From NCBI RefSeq assembly GCF_009911645.1, contig NZ_QWKI01000030.1, positions 1 through 64,000 on the forward strand: a stretch of 64,000 bases of DNA. The letters run 5' to 3'. Positions 41,838-50,363 of this stretch are shown piece after piece. Origin of the DNA: Pseudoflavonifractor sp. 60. Its GTDB lineage: Bacteria > Bacillota > Clostridia > Oscillospirales > Oscillospiraceae. Under the pieces are notes generated by a model that saw nothing but the letters and a program-made list of their open reading frames with translations, was not told where the DNA came from and ran no database searches. How positions within the stretch are numbered: the stretch's first letter is position 1; each line of letters opens with the position of its first letter. A program made the translations under genes and the position numbers.

Positions 41838-43538
41838 TTATTCCTTCACATAGTCTACGTGGAGCAGCTTATGGTGCTGTTCCTGGGTGTAATCCTTGAG
41901 GAACACACCAACCACCGGGTTGCGCTCCGCCCGCTTGAAGGGCGCGGAGCGGTCCAGGGAGTACAGGCCCTCAGCCCGGTCCTCTTTATCCTGCTGCATA
42001 CTGTGGGGCTGACCCGCACCGCCTACACAGCCGCCCTGGCAGGTCATTACCTCCACCAGGTCGAAGTAGGCGTTGCCCGCCTCAATCTCCCGCAGCAGCT
42101 TCTGGGCGTTGGCCAGGCCGTGGACAATGGCCATATGGACGTCCCGGTCCCCCACCTTGATGACGGCAACCCGGATGGCCCGGTTGCCCCGCAGTGGGGA
42201 GTACTTCAGCTCCCGCAGCACATTCTTGGACTTGTCGGGCAGGCAGAACCGGACTACCGCCTCGGCCACGCCGCCGGTGGTGCCGTAGATGGTGCCCGCG
42301 CCGGAGCCCAGGCCGAAGGGCAGGTCGGGGGACTCGTACTCCAGCTTGGTGAGCTGGATGCCCGACTCCTGGATCATCTTAATGATCTCCTTGGTGGTGA
42401 GGACCAAATCCACCGCCGGGGTCCCGTCCTCCTGGACAAACTCCGCCCGGGCCGCCTCCATCTTCTTGGCGGTGCAGGGCATAATGGCGATGTGGTAGGT
42501 CTTGCGGCCGTCCTCCGCGTCCTTCTCCTGGTAGCGGTCCTTCAAAATGGAGGCGAACATCTGCATGGGGGACTTGCAGGTGGAGATGTGTTTGAGATAT
42601 TTGGGATTCTCGTTCTCCAGATACTTCACCCAGGCGGGACAGCAGGAGGTGAACATGGGGAAGGGGCCGCCCTTCTCCAGCCGCTGGAGGAACTCGGTGC
42701 CCTCCTCAATGGTGGTGAAGTCGGCGCCGAAGGTGGTGTCGTACACCTCGTCGACCCCCATCAGCTTCAGGGCGGAGACCAGCTGGTCCAGGGCGTTCTG
42801 CCCGGGGGCCATACCGAAGGCCTCGCCCACCGCGACCCGGACGGCGGGGGCAATCTGCACCACAACCCGCTTGGCGGGGTCGTGGATGGCCCGCCAGGCG
42901 TCGCCGATCTGGTTCTTCACGGTGATAGCGCCGGTGGGGCAGACGGCGGAGCACTGGCCGCAGCTGATACAGTGGGTCTGGTCCAGGCTGCGGTCAAAGG
43001 CGGGCATGACCCGCATATTGTAGCCCCGGTGGGCAAAGTCGATGATGTGCATTCCAATATTCTCGCTGCACACCCGGACGCAGTCGCCGCACAAAATGCA
43101 CTTGCTGGGGTCCCGGATGATGGCGGGGCTGGTCATGTCGAGTTCTTTCTCCTCCCGGCTGTCCCCGAAGCGGACCCGGTGGATGCCGAACTGGGTCGCC
43201 AGCGACTGAAGGTGACAGTCGCCGCTCTTCTCGCAGGTGGTACAGGAGCAGTTGTGGGAGGCCAGCATCAGCTCCAGGATCATCCGCCGGTGCTTGAGCA
43301 GGCGGGCGGTGTTGGTCTTGATGGACAGGCCGTCCCGGGGCTGCATGGAACAGGAGGTCTCAATCTTCCCCCGCTCGTCCTCCACCACGCACATCCGGCA
43401 GGCGCCGTAGACCGACAGGTCGGAGTAGTAGCAGAAGGTGGGCATTTCGATGCCGGCCTTCCGGATGACGGACAGGACGTTGGGCTCCCCGTCGAAGGGG
43501 ATGCGCTGCCCGTCGATGTACATAATTCCCTTTGCCAT
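41838..43538 (-). CDS. hydA: [FeFe]-hydrogenase catalytic subunit, group A
   Basis: 566 residues. A [2Fe-2S] N-terminal domain (CYYSDLSVYGACRMC), a His-cluster-type segment (HNCSCTTCEKSGDC), two [4Fe-4S] sites (CILCGDCVRVC, CISCGQCSAVC), then the H-cluster with L1 TSCCPAW, L2 MPCTAKKMEAAR and L3 EVMTCQGGCVGGAGQP. It makes or oxidises H2. The order hydC-hydB-hydA and the diaphorase partner suggest the electron-bifurcating trimer that uses NADH and ferredoxin. ATG 43538 follows GGAGG. Cytosolic. Confidence 0.95.
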   Translation of the reverse strand: MAKGIMYIDGQRIPFDGEPNVLSVIRKAGIEMPTFCYYSDLSVYGACRMCVVEDERGKIETSCSMQPRDGLSIKTNTARLLKHRRMILELMLASHNCSCTTCEKSGDCHLQSLATQFGIHRVRFGDSREEKELDMTSPAIIRDPSKCILCGDCVRVCSENIGMHIIDFAHRGYNMRVMPAFDRSLDQTHCISCGQCSAVCPTGAITVKNQIGDAWRAIHDPAKRVVVQIAPAVRVAVGEAFGMAPGQNALDQLVSALKLMGVDEVYDTTFGADFTTIEEGTEFLQRLEKGGPFPMFTSCCPAWVKYLENENPKYLKHISTCKSPMQMFASILKDRYQEKDAEDGRKTYHIAIMPCTAKKMEAARAEFVQEDGTPAVDLVLTTKEIIKMIQESGIQLTKLEYESPDLPFGLGSGAGTIYGTTGGVAEAVVRFCLPDKSKNVLRELKYSPLRGNRAIRVAVIKVGDRDVHMAIVHGLANAQKLLREIEAGNAYFDLVEVMTCQGGCVGGAGQPHSMQQDKEDRAEGLYSLDRSAPFKRAERNPVVGVFLKDYTQEQHHKLLHVDYVKE

Positions 43539-43543
43539 ACTGC

Positions 43544-45442
43544 TCACTCCTCCCGAATGGCGCCGAAGGGACAGCAGCCCCAGCACGCGCCGCACTTGAT
43601 ACACTTCTCTGTGTCGATGACATGGGGCATCCGGATCTGCCCAGTGATGGCCTCCATGGGGCACTGGCGCATACACTTGCCGCAGCCCTTGCACAGCTCC
43701 GGATCGATCTGGAGCACCTTTTTCCGGCCATTGCAGTGGGGGCAGTGCTTATCCACCACATGGGCCAAGTACTCGTCCCGGAAATACTTCAGGGTGCTCT
43801 GCACCGGCTTGCAGGCGCTCTGGCCCAGGCCGCACAGGGCGGTCTCGCTGATGGTGGCGGACAGCTCCTCCAGCAGGTCCAGGTCCTCCAGAGAGCCCTC
43901 GTTGTTGACAATACGGGTCAAAATCTCCAGCATCCGGCGGGTTCCCTCCCGGCAGGGGACGCACTTTCCGCAGGACTCGTTCTGGGTGAAGTTCATAAAG
44001 AACCGGGCCACCTCCACCATACAGGTGTCCTCATCCATGACCACCAGGCCGCCGGAGCCGATCATGGCCCCCAGCTTTTTCAGGGAGTCGAAGTCCAGGG
44101 GCAGGTCCAGGTGTTCCTCGGTGAGACAGCCGCCGGAGGGACCGCCGATCTGGACCGCCTTAAACTTCTTGCCGTCCTTAATGCCGCCGCCAATGTCGAA
44201 GATGATCTCCCGCAGGGTCGTGCCCATGGGGACCTCGATCAGACCGGTGTTCACCACATTGCCGGTGAGGGCGAAGGCCTTGGTGCCCGGGGACTTCTCG
44301 GTGCCGATGGATTTAAACCAGGGAGCGCCCCGGCGGATAATCAGGGGGACGGCGGAGAAGGTCTCCACGTTGTTCAGTACGGTGGGCTGGGCCCACAGGC
44401 CGTGCTCCACGGTGCGGGGGGGCTTGACCCGAGGCATACCCCGGTTGCCCTCGATGGAGGCGGTAAGGGCAGAGCCCTCGCCGCAGACGAAGGCCCCCGC
44501 CCCCCGGTTGACGTGGAGGTGGAAGGAAAACTGAGTCCCCAGGATGTTTTCCCCCAGCAGGCCCATCTCCTCCGCCTTGGCAATGGCAGTTTTCAGCCGG
44601 GCCACCGCCAGGGGGTACTCGGCCCGGACGTAGATGTAGCCCTCGTCACTGCCCGCCCCCAGGGCGGCAATGAGCATCCCCTCAATAATGGAGTGGGGGT
44701 TGCCCTCCATAATGGAGCGGTCCATGAACGCGCCGGGGTCGCCCTCGTCGCCGTTGCACACCACATACTTCTTCCCCTTGGGCTGTCTGCGCACACTGTC
44801 CCACTTGCGCCCCGCCGGGAAGCCGCCGCCTCCCCGCCCCCGCAGGCCGGAGTCCAGGACCTCCTTGCAAATGGCCTCGTCGGTCATCTCAAACAGGGCC
44901 TTCTCAAAGGCCACATAGCCGTCCTTGGCCAGGTATTCGTCAATGTCCTCGGCGTCGGTGGTGCCGCAGTTCTCCAGCACGACCCGGTGCTGCCGGTGGT
45001 AGAAGGGGATGTCGCTGTGCTTGGTGTACTTGGCCCCGTCCAGCTCATAGAGCAGGCGGTCAATGACCTCCCCCTTCATAATGGTCTTCTCAATGATCTC
45101 GTCGCAGTCCTCCAGCTGCACATGGGTATAGAGGATGCCCTCGGGCTCGATCTGCACCAGGGGGCCCATCTCGCAGAAGCCGTGGCAGCCGCTCCGCTTC
45201 AAATAGACGCCGTCGCCCTTGGGCTCGGCCACGTCCTCGGTCTCGCTCTCCTGGCTCAGACCCACATAGACGTCCAAACCCCGGCGGGCGCACTCCTCCT
45301 TGATATAGCCGTACAGCTTCAGTGCGCCGCCGGCAATACAGCCGGTACCGGCGCAAAACAGCACCTGCTTTTTCTGATAGGACAGGGCCCGCTTGGCCTT
45401 CACCCGGCGGACCTCCAGCCGTTCCCGATTCATTTCAGCCAT
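43544..45442 (-). CDS. hydB: Bifurcating hydrogenase diaphorase subunit (NuoF-like)
   Basis: 632 residues. An N-terminal thioredoxin-like [2Fe-2S] domain (CAGTGCIAGG, CHGFCEMGP), the FMN/NADH domain (RGRGGGGFPAGRKWD, NGDEGDPGAF), the SLBB region, the [4Fe-4S] motif ESCGKCVPCREGT, and two C-terminal ferredoxin clusters (CKGCGKCMRQCP, CIKCGACWGCCP). It oxidises or reduces NADH and couples it to ferredoxin in the HydABC complex. It overlaps hydC by eight bases. Confidence 0.95.
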   Translation of the reverse strand: MAEMNRERLEVRRVKAKRALSYQKKQVLFCAGTGCIAGGALKLYGYIKEECARRGLDVYVGLSQESETEDVAEPKGDGVYLKRSGCHGFCEMGPLVQIEPEGILYTHVQLEDCDEIIEKTIMKGEVIDRLLYELDGAKYTKHSDIPFYHRQHRVVLENCGTTDAEDIDEYLAKDGYVAFEKALFEMTDEAICKEVLDSGLRGRGGGGFPAGRKWDSVRRQPKGKKYVVCNGDEGDPGAFMDRSIMEGNPHSIIEGMLIAALGAGSDEGYIYVRAEYPLAVARLKTAIAKAEEMGLLGENILGTQFSFHLHVNRGAGAFVCGEGSALTASIEGNRGMPRVKPPRTVEHGLWAQPTVLNNVETFSAVPLIIRRGAPWFKSIGTEKSPGTKAFALTGNVVNTGLIEVPMGTTLREIIFDIGGGIKDGKKFKAVQIGGPSGGCLTEEHLDLPLDFDSLKKLGAMIGSGGLVVMDEDTCMVEVARFFMNFTQNESCGKCVPCREGTRRMLEILTRIVNNEGSLEDLDLLEELSATISETALCGLGQSACKPVQSTLKYFRDEYLAHVVDKHCPHCNGRKKVLQIDPELCKGCGKCMRQCPMEAITGQIRMPHVIDTEKCIKCGACWGCCPFGAIREE

Positions 45443-45923
45443 TGGCGGCCTCCTCCTTTCGCAGCTCCTCCAGCAGGTCGATAGCCAGCTCCGGGCTCAT
45501 CTTGGAGTGGACCTGGTCGTTTACCGTCACCACCGGCGCCAGTCCGCAGGCTCCCAGGCAGGCCACCGTCTCCAGGGTAAACATGCCGTCGGCGGAGGTC
45601 TTCTGTTTGCCCTCCAGCTCCAGATACTCCCGGATGGCGTTGTAGATAGGCTGGGATTTGCGCACGTGGCAGGCGGTGCCGTCACACACCTTGATAATGT
45701 ACTTGCCCTTCGCCTCCAGGGAAAAGTTCTCGTAGAAGGTGGCCACGCTGTACACCTTGGCAACCCCGACCCCCAGCTTCTCCGCAATGCGCTCCAGCAC
45801 CGCCGGACTGAGATACTTATACTCCGCCTGGATGTCCTGCATGATTGCAATCAGGTGGTGGAGCTGACACCCATAGCTGTCAATGATCTCCTCTACCCGC
45901 TCCATGGAAATTCCATTGGACAT
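45435..45923 (-). CDS. hydC: Bifurcating hydrogenase small subunit (NuoE-like)
   Basis: 162 residues. The [2Fe-2S] thioredoxin-like domain has CDGTACHV and CLGACGLAPVV, after SVATFYENFSLEAKGKY, all NuoE hallmarks. It passes electrons within HydABC. ATG 45923 follows GAGGAG. First gene of the operon, with an inverted repeat over its promoter. Confidence 0.95.
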   Translation of the reverse strand: MSNGISMERVEEIIDSYGCQLHHLIAIMQDIQAEYKYLSPAVLERIAEKLGVGVAKVYSVATFYENFSLEAKGKYIIKVCDGTACHVRKSQPIYNAIREYLELEGKQKTSADGMFTLETVACLGACGLAPVVTVNDQVHSKMSPELAIDLLEELRKEEAANG

Positions 45924-45963
45924 GGCTGATGCTCTCTCCTCTCTTTTCTTGTGCATATTGGAT

Positions 45964-46015
45964 AAATCCCATTACACTTCTTGGGATTTTACCATATCCA
46001 CCGCCAGTTAGACAA
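45964..46015 (-). promoter_or_regulatory. Hydrogenase promoter with inverted repeat
   Basis: Minus strand TTGTCT (46010-46015), 18 nt, TAAAAT (45986-45991). A perfect 8-bp inverted repeat AAATCCCA (45964-45971) / TGGGATTT (45982-45989) with 10 nt between overlaps the -10 and the start site, so a repressor could act there. Confidence 0.5.
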
Positions 46016-46048
46016 GACGAATTTGCAGGAAATAATTCATTTATCTGG

Positions 46049-46081
46049 AAAAAACGGCGGCGCGAACTGGCCGCGCCGCCG
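46049..46081 (-). terminator. Terminator of the 46.1-kb gene
   Basis: CGGCGGCGCG / CGCGCCGCCG around AACTGGC, followed on the minus strand by TTTTTTCC. It begins right after the stop at 46087. Confidence 0.9.
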
Positions 46082-46086
46082 CTGCA

Positions 46087-46599
46087 TCACAGCTTTATTT
46101 TTTTCGGATTGGGCCAGGCGTCCGGCCCATCGGTTTTGGCCACCTGCTTCAGCTCCTTGACCTCCTGGGAGAAGCTGTACATGGCGTGGGCAATGGCGTA
46201 CATCTGGGGATAGGCGTTCAGACAGCGGCCCCGGGCCCCCTCCCCCTCAAAGGCGTAGACCCAGCCGTCCCCCACCTCCTGCCGGGCCTGGAGGTACCGG
46301 GCCACCGCCTCGCTGAAGCAGTCGGAGTCCGCCTTCTTCTCCGCCCGCCCGGCGTACTCGATGTAGGACAGCAGGGCATACTCCGCCTTGGACAGGCATT
46401 CATTCACCTGCTTGGACAGGTAGGAGACAATCTCCTCCCCCACATAGCTGAGCATCCCGTCCACCCGCAGGTACAGGTGGACAAACTCCCCGGCGTGACG
46501 CTTGGCAAAGTCCTCCGGATCGAAATTCAGTGCCCGGCACACCTGAGTCATCAGCTCAGGGGGCAGTCTGGTCTGTGCGGCAGACGTCTGCGTAGACAT
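46087..46599 (-). CDS. Conserved hypothetical soluble protein
   Basis: 170 residues, mostly helical, no signal peptide or membrane span. Visible stretches are LTQVCRALNFDPEDFAKRHA-like near residue 20, ECLSKAEYALLSYIEYAGRA and YPQMYAIAHAMYSFSQEVKE. No family recognised. ATG 46599 has AGGGAG at nine bases; ATG 46608 abuts the SD. It has its own promoter and terminator, so it is monocistronic. Confidence 0.6.
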   Translation of the reverse strand: MSTQTSAAQTRLPPELMTQVCRALNFDPEDFAKRHAGEFVHLYLRVDGMLSYVGEEIVSYLSKQVNECLSKAEYALLSYIEYAGRAEKKADSDCFSEAVARYLQARQEVGDGWVYAFEGEGARGRCLNAYPQMYAIAHAMYSFSQEVKELKQVAKTDGPDAWPNPKKIKL

Positions 46600-46642
46600 A
46601 TCTCTCATCTCCCTTTCTCCATTTTTCCCTTCCATTATCCAT

Positions 46643-46671
46643 ATTGTACCATAGCCTGTCCGCCTTTTCAA
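46643..46671 (-). promoter_or_regulatory. Promoter of the 46.1-kb gene
   Basis: Minus strand TTGAAA (46666-46671), 17 nt, TACAAT (46643-46648). Confidence 0.6.
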
Positions 46672-46687
46672 GCCGCAGACAGCAAAG

Positions 46688-46714
46688 CGCCGGAGGAAAA
46701 AATCTCCTCCGGCG
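46688..46714 (-). terminator. Terminator after metallophosphoesterase
   Basis: CGCCGGAGGA / TCCTCCGGCG enclosing GATTTTT, after the stop at 46721; the T tail (CTTTGCTGT) is weak. Confidence 0.55.
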
Positions 46715-46720
46715 GGCTGT

Positions 46721-47314
46721 CTAATATTCAAAGGTATAGGTCTCGTAGGCGTTGATGACCTGAGTCTCTCCCCGGCTACACCGCCTGGGGAACTCCAGTC
46801 CATAGTTCATGTGGACGTGTCCATGGATGAAGTACCGGGGCTGATAGCGGTCTATCAGGGTATTGAAGGCGTCAAAGCCCATATGGGCCAGGTCCTCCCC
46901 ATCGTTCAGCCCCAGGGCCGGCGCATGGGTCAGCAGAATATCAAAGCCGCCCCTGTGCAGCAGCGTCAGCTTCTGCTTCCACACCCGCCAGTCCATCTGC
47001 CGCTGGGTGTACTGGTGTTCCCCCTTGGGCTTGTACCGCACCGAGCCCCCCAGCCCCAGGATCCGGATGCCGTTCCAGGTGTAGAGCTTGTCCTCCACAC
47101 AGATACAGCCCTCCGGCGGCACGCTGGCATATTTGTCGTCGTGGTTCCCGTGGACATAGAGCACCGGCGCGTGGGCAAAGGTGGCAATAAAGGAGAGATA
47201 TCGGGGGTCCAGGTCGCCGCAGGAGAGGATCAAATCGATCCCCTCCAGCCGGCGGGGGTCAAAATAGTCCCACAGCCCCAGGGACTCCTGGTCAGACAAC
47301 GCCAAAATTTTCAT
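46721..47314 (-). CDS. Metallophosphoesterase family protein
   Basis: 197 residues, calcineurin-like fold. MKILALSDQE (D-x-H is replaced: DQE), LSCGDLDPRYL (GD-x), YVHGNHDDKY (GNHD), LLTHAP and FIHGHVH (GHxH) make the metal site. The first motif has lost the usual histidine (DTH/DxH becomes SDQ), so activity may be altered. It overlaps the upstream gene by four bases and is cotranscribed with it. Substrate unknown. Confidence 0.83.
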   Translation of the reverse strand: MKILALSDQESLGLWDYFDPRRLEGIDLILSCGDLDPRYLSFIATFAHAPVLYVHGNHDDKYASVPPEGCICVEDKLYTWNGIRILGLGGSVRYKPKGEHQYTQRQMDWRVWKQKLTLLHRGGFDILLTHAPALGLNDGEDLAHMGFDAFNTLIDRYQPRYFIHGHVHMNYGLEFPRRCSRGETQVINAYETYTFEY

Positions 47315-48144
47315 AGGCCCAGCAGTCCTTTCAGCCCCTTCAGATCCTGAAGACCTTTTTTCTTCACGGAAAACGCCTGGTGGAGCTGAAGAAAGCCCTC
47401 CTCCAGCTGGGTCTGGGACCAGCCCTTCACCTCGCTGTAGTCGAACATATTCAGATAGAGCAGCATGGCGTCGGCGGTGGTCATCCGGCCCGCCAGCTCC
47501 TTGGCGCTTTTGTCGCCGTACAGGGCGGAGAAGCTGTGGTAAAAGCTGTAAAACTTCCGCCGGTCCTCCTCGGTCCAGGGCTCGTCCGGCCCCTTGCCCA
47601 CCGCCAGCTGGAGCTTGGCAAACCGGCCCACCCCGCTGAACCACAGGTAATTCACCCCGGTCAGACGGTAGAAATCCACGTACTCGTAGTAGATGATACT
47701 GGCCTTGGAGTCGTTTTTCACGGGCAGGATACGGGTCACCATGGCGGGCACGTTCACCGCCCCAAAGTAGTGCAGGACACTGACCCGTTTGTTGCCCTCC
47801 TCTACGTAAAACGTGTGCATATACTCATAGACCTTGATGGGGTCGTTGATCCCCTCATCCATGTGGGCCTTGCACAGCGCGACCCACTTGTGGGCAAACT
47901 CGGAATCCTCCGCCATCAGCGGATAGAAGCTGCGGGACAGGGCCTGACTGCGCCCGGCGGTCCGGGTTCCCACAATCAGCTCCATGGGAATGTCCACCAG
48001 TCCCAAGTCCACCTCTCCACAGGTGGTCTCCTCGGCCAAAATCTCATCCAGCACCGGCAGATAGGGGGAGCCCCCTCGGGACTGACACAATTTGGCCTCC
48101 TTCAGACCCAGCTGCCGGGCCTTGCGATATTCCTCCATATACAT
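47311..48144 (-). CDS. ParB-like-motif protein of unknown function
   Basis: 277 residues, no signal peptide. VDLGLVDIPMELIVGTRTAGR and INDPIKVYEYMHTFYVEEGNKRVSVLHYFG form a ParB/Srx-like motif (the EGNKR block). In many Clostridia this N-terminal region is found fused to a BMP-type substrate-binding domain; here it stands alone. ATG 48144 has AGGAGG at eight bases; a GTG at 48153 is too close. It is the first gene of a two-gene unit with the metallophosphoesterase. Role unknown. Confidence 0.6.
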   Translation of the reverse strand: MYMEEYRKARQLGLKEAKLCQSRGGSPYLPVLDEILAEETTCGEVDLGLVDIPMELIVGTRTAGRSQALSRSFYPLMAEDSEFAHKWVALCKAHMDEGINDPIKVYEYMHTFYVEEGNKRVSVLHYFGAVNVPAMVTRILPVKNDSKASIIYYEYVDFYRLTGVNYLWFSGVGRFAKLQLAVGKGPDEPWTEEDRRKFYSFYHSFSALYGDKSAKELAGRMTTADAMLLYLNMFDYSEVKGWSQTQLEEGFLQLHQAFSVKKKGLQDLKGLKGLLGL

Positions 48145-48202
48145 AAAACGCACCTCCTCATCAGGGGAAGGAATGGCTGACTGCTTCGGTCAGCTTTGCA
48201 GT

Positions 48203-48231
48203 ATCATAACACAGGCCCAATATCAACGCAA
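48203..48231 (-). promoter_or_regulatory. Promoter of the 47.3-kb gene pair
   Basis: Minus strand TTGCGT (48226-48231), 17 nt, TATGAT (48203-48208). Confidence 0.55.
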
Positions 48232-48245
48232 GGCAAAAACTGGAC

Positions 48246-48285
48246 AAAAAATGCCGCCGCAAAGGGAAAAACCTCTGCGGCGGCG
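48246..48285 (-). terminator. Terminator of the larEBC operon
   Basis: GCCGCCGCA / TGCGGCGGC (minus-strand order) with a T-rich loop, followed on the minus strand by TTTTTTG. Stop of larC is at 48334. Confidence 0.85.
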
Positions 48286-48333
48286 TCAATGATTTGTGAA
48301 CTTTCGACAAATATTGAGGGAGTGTGCAGGAAA

Positions 48334-49599
48334 TCACTCCTCAATCCGGCGCAGGACCTCCTGGCACACGGTCTGGTAGGACAGGCCGTTGGCCCGAGCC
48401 AGGGCGGCTGCGTCCTCATACTCCGGCTTGACCCGGGAGACGCCGAAGCCCTGGGCCCGCTTAGCCCCCACCGGCCCCCACTGGGTCTGGACCTCTTCCC
48501 TGCCGGAGGCGAGATAGAATTTCTCTGACAGATGGGCCCTCAGGCCGTTGGTGGTAGTGTGGGCAAAGATGTGCCGGATCATCTCCTGGTCCTGGTGGGG
48601 GACACACAGCACAGTGAGAACCCAGCCGGGGCGGCCCTTCTTCATGGTGCCGGGGGTCGTGTACACATCCAGCGCCCCCGCCTCCAGCAGCTGCTGGCAG
48701 GCGAAGGAGAGAGCCTCGGGGGTCATGTCGTCTATGTTGCACACCAGCTCCAGGATATCGCCGGAGGCTTGGGGCTCCTCCTCCCCCCAGAAGGCCCGGA
48801 CGCAGTTGGGCTGCTGGTGGAAGTCCTTGCTCCCCATGCCGCAGCCCACCGCCTCTGCGGCCATCAGAGGCATGGGGCCGAAGCTCCGGACAAAGCATTT
48901 CAGCAGGGCGGCCCCGGTGGGGGTACACAGCTCCCCGCTGATCTCCCCCCCGTAGGTGGGGACCCCCTTCAGCAGGGCGGCGGTGGCGGGAGCGGGGACG
49001 GGCATGATCCCGTGGGCGCACTTCACCGTGCCGCTGCCCACGTGGACGGGGGAGGCGGCAATCAGGTCGGGATCCAGCATATGGATCGCCAGACAGACCC
49101 CAACAACGTCGGCCACCGCGTCCAGCGCCCCCACCTCGTGATAGTGGACGTCGCTCACGTCACAGCCGTGGGCCTGGGCCTCCGCCCGGGCAATGGCGTC
49201 GTAGACCTCCCGGGCCTTCTCCCGGACCTCCGGGGGCAGCGCCAGACCGTCAATAAGCGCTCCGATGTGCCCCGGTGTAGCGTGGTGGTGCTCATGGCCG
49301 TGCTCATGGTCATGGTCGTGTTCGTGGTCATGCTCATGGTCGTGGTCATGGTGGTGCTCATGGTCGTGGTCGTGGTGGTGCTCATGCTCCTCCAGACCGT
49401 GGACGGTGACCCGCATATGGGTCCCTCGGATGCCGCAGGCAGTGGCAGGCACAGGGGCCACCTCAACCCCGGGCAGACCCAGCCCCTCCATGGCGCGCAG
49501 GAAGTCCGCCTTCTGCCCCTCATCCATCACCTCGTACAGGGCGGCCATCAGCATATCCCCTGCGGCCCCCATCTTACATTCTAAATAAAGTGTTTTCAT
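48334..49599 (-). CDS. larC: Nickel-pincer cofactor metal-insertion protein LarC
   Basis: 421 residues, full-length in one frame (some lactobacilli split it by a frameshift). MKTLYLECKMGAAGDMLMAALY, DVHYHEVGALDAVADVVG, CTPTGAALLKCFV and VCNIDDMTPEAL are typical. It inserts nickel into the pyridinium dithiocarboxylate nucleotide made by LarB and LarE, using CTP. A His/Asp/Glu insert at residues 72-106 with 21 histidines is a probable Ni2+ store. It overlaps larB by four bases. Confidence 0.95.
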   Translation of the reverse strand: MKTLYLECKMGAAGDMLMAALYEVMDEGQKADFLRAMEGLGLPGVEVAPVPATACGIRGTHMRVTVHGLEEHEHHHDHDHEHHHDHDHEHDHEHDHDHEHGHEHHHATPGHIGALIDGLALPPEVREKAREVYDAIARAEAQAHGCDVSDVHYHEVGALDAVADVVGVCLAIHMLDPDLIAASPVHVGSGTVKCAHGIMPVPAPATAALLKGVPTYGGEISGELCTPTGAALLKCFVRSFGPMPLMAAEAVGCGMGSKDFHQQPNCVRAFWGEEEPQASGDILELVCNIDDMTPEALSFACQQLLEAGALDVYTTPGTMKKGRPGWVLTVLCVPHQDQEMIRHIFAHTTTNGLRAHLSEKFYLASGREEVQTQWGPVGAKRAQGFGVSRVKPEYEDAAALARANGLSYQTVCQEVLRRIEE

Positions 49600-50351
49600 A
49601 GTCCCTCCATCTGATTGATCCGGCTGGCCAGGTACCCGGCCCCAAATCCGTTGTCAATATTTACCACACTGCACCCGGAGGCGCAGGAGTTCAGCATAGC
49701 CAGCAGCGCCGACAGTCCGCCGAAGTTGGCCCCATAGCCCACGCTGGTGGGGACGGCAATGACAGGGCAGTCCACCAGTCCCCCCACCACAGAGGCCAGC
49801 GCCCCCTCCATCCCGGCCACCGCCACCACGCACCGGGCTTCCATCAGCGGCTCCAGATTGGCCAGCAGCCGGTGCAGGCCGGCAACCCCCACATCATACA
49901 GCCGGGTGACCCGGTTGCCCATCACTTCGGCGGTGAGGGCGGCCTCCTCCGCCACCGGCATATCGCTGGTGCCCCCGGTGGCCACCACAATGTGCCCCAA
50001 GGACCTCCGCGCCCCGGGCCAGGCAATGGCCAGTTTGGGAATGGGATGGTAGTCCAGGGGGATCGTCCGCCCCACCAGCTCCGCTGCCTCCTGGGACAGG
50101 CGGGTTATGAGCACGTTCTGACAGTCTCGCTCCCCCATGGCGGCGGCGATGCCGGCAATCTGCTCCGCCGTCTTGCCTGCGCCGTAAATCACCTCCGCCG
50201 CCCCCTGGCGCACCCCACGGTGGAGGTCCACCTTGGCGTAGCCCAGGTCCTGGAAGGGCTCCCGCTTCAGCTGGAGCAGGGCCTCCTCCGGGGTGGCCGC
50301 GCCGCCGGCTACCTGGCGCAGCAGCTGTAAAATGTCGTGCCGGTTGTCCAC
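49596..50351 (-). CDS. larB: Nickel-pincer cofactor synthase LarB
   Basis: 251 residues. LGYAKVDLHRGVRQGAAEVI, GGTSDMPVAEEAALTAEVMG, DVGVAGLHRLLANLEPL and VPTSVGYGANFGGLSALL belong to the LarB (AIR carboxylase-like) family. It carboxylates and hydrolyses nicotinic acid adenine dinucleotide in the first step. GTG at 50351 sits seven bases after AGGAGG; a GTG at 50357 is one base away. It overlaps larC by four bases and follows larE by 12 bp. Confidence 0.93.
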   Translation of the reverse strand: MDNRHDILQLLRQVAGGAATPEEALLQLKREPFQDLGYAKVDLHRGVRQGAAEVIYGAGKTAEQIAGIAAAMGERDCQNVLITRLSQEAAELVGRTIPLDYHPIPKLAIAWPGARRSLGHIVVATGGTSDMPVAEEAALTAEVMGNRVTRLYDVGVAGLHRLLANLEPLMEARCVVAVAGMEGALASVVGGLVDCPVIAVPTSVGYGANFGGLSALLAMLNSCASGCSVVNIDNGFGAGYLASRINQMEGL

Positions 50352-50363
50352 AGGCACACCTCC

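Noticed and set aside
41829-45484. Very long plus-strand ORFs antisense to hydA and hydB
   Set aside because: Antisense shadows; hydrogenase motifs on the minus strand are unmistakable.
49282-49386. Short repeated GTGGTCATG-like units, considered as CRISPR-like
   Set aside because: They encode the in-frame His/Asp/Glu stretch of LarC with no spacers.
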